A DNA stretch of 62,725 nucleotides. Origin: Oscillospiraceae bacterium (GTDB lineage Bacteria > Bacillota > Clostridia > Lachnospirales > Lachnospiraceae). The stretch lies in contig JAETOO010000020.1 in the NCBI GenBank assembly GCA_021771715.1, forward strand, positions 1 through 62,725, read 5' to 3'. Shown in pieces: positions 59,969-62,725 of the stretch (position 1 is its first letter; each line of letters begins with the position of its first letter). Made by a program: the position numbers and the translations under genes. The notes under the pieces were generated by a model. It was given only the letters and a program-made list of their open reading frames with translations. It did not search any database and was not told the origin of the DNA.

Positions 59969-60697
59969 TCAATGCACCGTGCCTTCTGCGCAGACCGTGC
60001 CGTTGCGGGGGCAGACGCCGAGGATGCAGGCGCAGATTTCCTCTGCCATCTCCATGACGGTCGAGAGCCGCGCGGTCTGCAGGGAGAGGTACGGGTGTTG
60101 CCCTTCGGTGTTTGTGATGCCAGTGATCGAGATATCCCCCGCCGGATCGAGCTCCTTGTTGACGCCGGCGCCGGGTCGCAGGCCGTGCGGGCGCAGGGAG
60201 ATACAGCCGATCCGCCAGTCGGGCCCGAGCGAGGCGTCCACGGCGATGACCGGGGCGCCGGGGTGGCGTGACGGGATCTGCCGTGTGTAGAGCGGGAGAT
60301 TGAGCGCGTGCACCGGAGATGTGAGCGTGCCGTAGACCGGAAACGGGCACCCGGAGCGCACGAGCAGCGAGCCCACCATCGGCCCCAGGCTGTCCCCGAT
60401 CAGGCGGTCCGTGCCGATGCAGAGGATCACCGGGGCAGGCAGCGCCGGGCGGATACCCTCTGGCGTCAGTCGTACTGCGTCGGAGGGTGGGTTTGCCGAA
60501 GCGGATGGCGGTCGTACTGTGTTGGAGGGTGGGTTTGCCGAAGCGGATGGCGGTCGTACTGTGTCGGAGGACAGGGAGGTCGCGGTAAAATGCGAACCCG
60601 TCGGATGTATAGAAAATGTTTCAAGCAGTTCGGCCAGCGCGGCTTCGTGCAGAGGGACCGCGTCAGCAGACGCCGCGGAGAATCGCGTTACTTTCAT
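59969..60697 (-). CDS. yyaC: Spore protease YyaC-like, with repeat insertion
   Basis: A 242-residue DUF1256 protein of the GPR-like spore protease fold. Family segments: PVILCIGTDRLIGDSLGPMVGSLL, VYGTLTSPVHALNL, IAVDASLG and GAGVNKELDPAGDISITGI. An N-terminal insertion holds two copies of TVRPPSASANPPS, a 42-bp in-frame repeat. The family is typically about 200 residues and conserved in endospore formers. ATG 60697 precedes MKVTRFSAAS. The ribosome site is distant. Confidence 0.87.
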   Translation of the reverse strand: MKVTRFSAASADAVPLHEAALAELLETFSIHPTGSHFTATSLSSDTVRPPSASANPPSNTVRPPSASANPPSDAVRLTPEGIRPALPAPVILCIGTDRLIGDSLGPMVGSLLVRSGCPFPVYGTLTSPVHALNLPLYTRQIPSRHPGAPVIAVDASLGPDWRIGCISLRPHGLRPGAGVNKELDPAGDISITGITNTEGQHPYLSLQTARLSTVMEMAEEICACILGVCPRNGTVCAEGTVH

Positions 60698-60770
60698 AAG
60701 ATCAGCATGTCCTTTCGTTGAGATCAAATATCCAGGCAGGCATGGCTGCTTGGCTCGCTGCTCGCGGGAA

Positions 60771-60827
60771 TAAAAAAGATAACGGACAGGTCCCGGCCAT
60801 ATTGGCCAGGGCGCGATGCCGTTATCT
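60771..60827 (-). terminator. Terminator between the RdgB-like and yyaC genes
   Basis: On the minus strand: outer stem AGATAACGG/CCGTTATCT (60819-60827 with 60777-60785), inner hairpin GGCCAATATGGCC, then TTTTTTATT. It ends the RdgB-like transcript. Confidence 0.82.
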
Positions 60828-60851
60828 CATTTTATCCTCTTTTCGGGGAGG

Positions 60852-61493
60852 TTATGCAGTCAGTCCCAGGGATTCTTTCAGAAACCGGATGACCTGCATC
60901 CAGTACGGATCCTGCAGCGCAGTTTCTTCCGTCACGTCATACAGTTCATTGTCTTCTTCCACAAAATAGGTCAGCGTAGTCCGGTTGAGTGAAATGGAAT
61001 CCAGCGGCCAGCCCTCGTGTCGTTTTTCGCAGGGGCGGTCGACCATGTAGAAGGCGTCTGCCCGGACGGTATCCGGGTCCTCCAGGAACGAGTAGATCTG
61101 TCCGCTGCGGTAGACGGCCAGCCCGTTCAGATAAAAGGCCGTCACCCTCCCGCCCAGCGAGTGAACGAGATCCGTATAATATCGGAGCATCTCCTCGTCG
61201 TCCATCCGCGCGCCTCCGAGCGGCGTCCGCACGTGCAGTCCCGGCTGTCTGGGGTCGTCGAGCGGCAGGCCGGCGAAATACAGGCCCGAATCATTGCAGA
61301 TCACCGTGTCAAAATACTTCCCGTAAAAGCGTGCTTTCAGAATGGCATTTTCCTCCGGCGTCCGACCGGTCTCCTCGGGCTCGTCATGGATATCGAGATC
61401 CCGGAGCGTACAAAAGGTGACATCACATCCGTCCAGGAATTCCTCGAAATGTTTTACCTTAGATGGATTGGTTGTGCCTAACAGAATTTTCAT
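60852..61493 (-). CDS. RdgB/HAM1-like nucleotide pyrophosphatase
   Basis: A 213-residue protein starting MKILLGTTNPSKVKHFEEFL, the usual HAM1 N-terminus that binds triphosphate. The central SGL motif is NDSGLYFAGLPLDDP, where canonical RdgB has SGLxVDALxGxPG. Canonical enzymes remove dITP and XTP. The divergent middle suggests an altered substrate or a paralog. ATG 61493 lies behind GGAGGGCGGAAG. Confidence 0.8.
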   Translation of the reverse strand: MKILLGTTNPSKVKHFEEFLDGCDVTFCTLRDLDIHDEPEETGRTPEENAILKARFYGKYFDTVICNDSGLYFAGLPLDDPRQPGLHVRTPLGGARMDDEEMLRYYTDLVHSLGGRVTAFYLNGLAVYRSGQIYSFLEDPDTVRADAFYMVDRPCEKRHEGWPLDSISLNRTTLTYFVEEDNELYDVTEETALQDPYWMQVIRFLKESLGLTA

Positions 61494-61638
61494 CTTCCGC
61501 CCTCCTTTTCCCTCCAAGTATAGCACAGTCACAGGTTCTGTGGAACACATATTTCGGACAAGCGATCTTTGCAGTCTTTTGCACATTTAGGCAGCGGAGT
61601 GATTTTGTTACGGGAACTTCACGCTGACCGGGCGCGGC

Positions 61639-62511
61639 CTACGACATCTGGAACATATTCCGGTACTCGGAGGGCGTGCAGTGTTTCTCCTTCTTGAAGC
61701 AGCGGTTGAAGGACGCGATGCTGCCAAAGCCGGACTGAAAGGCCGCCTCGGCGATCGAGATCTCCGGGTTGCCGAACAGCAGGATCGCCCGCTGGATCCG
61801 CTGCTTTGCGAGGTAATCGCTGAAATTGGTCTGCGTGTACTCCTTGAAGGAACGGGAAAAATGAAACTTGCTGATCCCGACGTAGTCCGCGACCTCATCG
61901 AGCGAGAGGTCGCGCTCACAGTTCTGCGCGATGTAGCAGCACGCCTTCGAGATCGTCTGGAAAGTCTGGAGGCGCGGCGCATTGAGCTCGAGCTGGTTCT
62001 CCGCGCTGGCACGGCAGTAGTCGTAAAAGGTCAGCAGGATGTTGTAGAAGCAGAGCGTCATGCGCAGATTGTTCAGCGGGGTCTGACTGTGCGTGATGTC
62101 GTAAATCTGGTGCATATAGTCCGCGATCTTCTGTGCCGGGGCATCCGGGGCAGAGCTGTCCACGTAGTGTCTGGAGAGCACCTTGTTCTGCATCAGGATG
62201 AGGTCGGAAAACAGATTGAGCAGGTAGCCGTAATACTGAACGATCAGGTAGGGCGGCTCGGCGTGGATCGTGGAGTGCAGCTCCCCGGGCCAGACAAAGA
62301 GGATGTCGCCGCTGTTCAGGCGGTAGTCCTTCTGCTGCACACGGAAAAGAGTCCCGTCCGAGGTGGACAGAATGATCTCTCCGACCGTGTGCCAGTGCGT
62401 GGGGAAACTGACCGGGGAGTGGATAAAGGAGGTATTGAGACTGTATTCATGCTCAAACTGCAGATTTTCGTAGAAAAACTGGTGGTTCTTTTTTGTGTTG
62501 TTCGTGTTCAT
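61639..62511 (-). CDS. AraC-family transcriptional regulator
   Basis: A 290-residue regulator. The N-terminal cupin is visible (FPTHWHTVGEIILSTSDG, then YRLNSGDILFVWPGELHST). The C-terminal double helix-turn-helix follows (LSLDEVADYVGISKFHFSRSFKEY, then ISIAEAAFQSGFGSIASFNRCFKKE). It probably controls a carbohydrate operon outside the window to the right. ATG 62511 is behind GAAAGGAGCTGCGTC. Confidence 0.92.
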   Translation of the reverse strand: MNTNNTKKNHQFFYENLQFEHEYSLNTSFIHSPVSFPTHWHTVGEIILSTSDGTLFRVQQKDYRLNSGDILFVWPGELHSTIHAEPPYLIVQYYGYLLNLFSDLILMQNKVLSRHYVDSSAPDAPAQKIADYMHQIYDITHSQTPLNNLRMTLCFYNILLTFYDYCRASAENQLELNAPRLQTFQTISKACCYIAQNCERDLSLDEVADYVGISKFHFSRSFKEYTQTNFSDYLAKQRIQRAILLFGNPEISIAEAAFQSGFGSIASFNRCFKKEKHCTPSEYRNMFQMS

Positions 62512-62725
62512 GACGCGCAGCTCCTTTCCTCAAAAACAGCAAAAAATGATAATAGTTTGGAATAAAAGCGATAAGCCGGAAAAATAAAGTATCCTGCCGA
62601 TTATTTTACAATATACACACAATTAGTGCAAGATTGAAAGTAAAAACGAAACAGAAAAAGGAAAAGTGCATAAAAAGCAGAAGATAAAATTGTGAATAAT
62701 TGACATAACATTGTAAACAAGACTA
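62512..62725. other. Upstream region of the AraC gene and a possible rightward promoter at the window edge
   Basis: AT-rich intergenic DNA. A -35 element TTGACA on the plus strand (62700-62705) would place its -10 beyond position 62723, outside the window. No complete gene is seen. Confidence 0.4.

Overview
The window joins the right-hand part of an integrated siphovirus (positions 1 to about 28,935) to about 33.8 kb of bacterial chromosome. The chromosome carries endospore genes (an spmA-like gene, a yyaC-like spore protease, a SpoIIQ-like protein), a glycyl-radical enzyme pair, a Tat-exported flavoprotein reductase, GC-rich genes with strong AGGAGG ribosome sites, and dnaX-ebfC-recR. Together these point to an anaerobic spore-forming Clostridia, most likely Lachnospiraceae. 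That assignment is inference from gene content; there is no rRNA in the window.

Prophage. The integration module (XRE repressor and large serine recombinase) reads rightward and abuts tRNA-Val(GAC). The recombinase stop codon lies inside the tRNA, so this is one attachment junction; the other lies left of position 1. From the divergent promoter region at 26.9-27.0 kb everything else reads leftward: an early and replication module (HNH protein, Cro-like HTH, DUF2800 and DUF2815 proteins, family A DNA polymerase, VapE-type primase-helicase, VRR-NUC nuclease, SNF2-like helicase, RinA-like regulator, orphan methyltransferase), then packaging and head genes (terS, terL, portal, minor capsid protein with a C-terminal toxin domain, its probable immunity gene, a Prp-like protease, scaffold, capsid), then connector and tail genes ending in a truncated tape measure gene. 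Nine DnaA-box-like repeats sit between the VRR-NUC and VapE genes and look like the phage origin.

Chromosome. In order: nicotinamidase; a ParE/RelB-type toxin-antitoxin pair; spmA with an in-frame minisatellite; yjjI-yjjW; a LacI-ribokinase fusion regulator diverging from a nucleoside-type catabolic operon (nucleoside hydrolase, sugar ABC transporter without ATPase, ribokinase, 3-hydroxyisobutyrate dehydrogenase-like enzyme, DUF1537 kinase); a type III toxin-antitoxin locus with an RNA antitoxin; an ADP-ribosylglycohydrolase-like protein; a SpoIIQ-like degenerate M23 protein; two glycerophosphodiester phosphodiesterases; a phosphofructokinase; a MerR regulator with its 19-bp-spacer promoter driving a Tat-exported flavoprotein; dnaX-ebfC-recR; yyaC; a RdgB/HAM1-like gene; and an AraC regulator.

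Most notable systems: (1) a type III TA locus whose two 53-nt RNA repeats differ by two compensatory base-pair changes; (2) a phage head protein carrying a papain-fold toxin domain beside a probable immunity gene; (3) a phage-encoded Prp-like protease together with three structural proteins that begin with the same LQLFD processing motif; (4) a repressor fused to a ribokinase; and (5) short tandem repeats of about 40-60 bp scattered through the host DNA, several inside sporulation genes.
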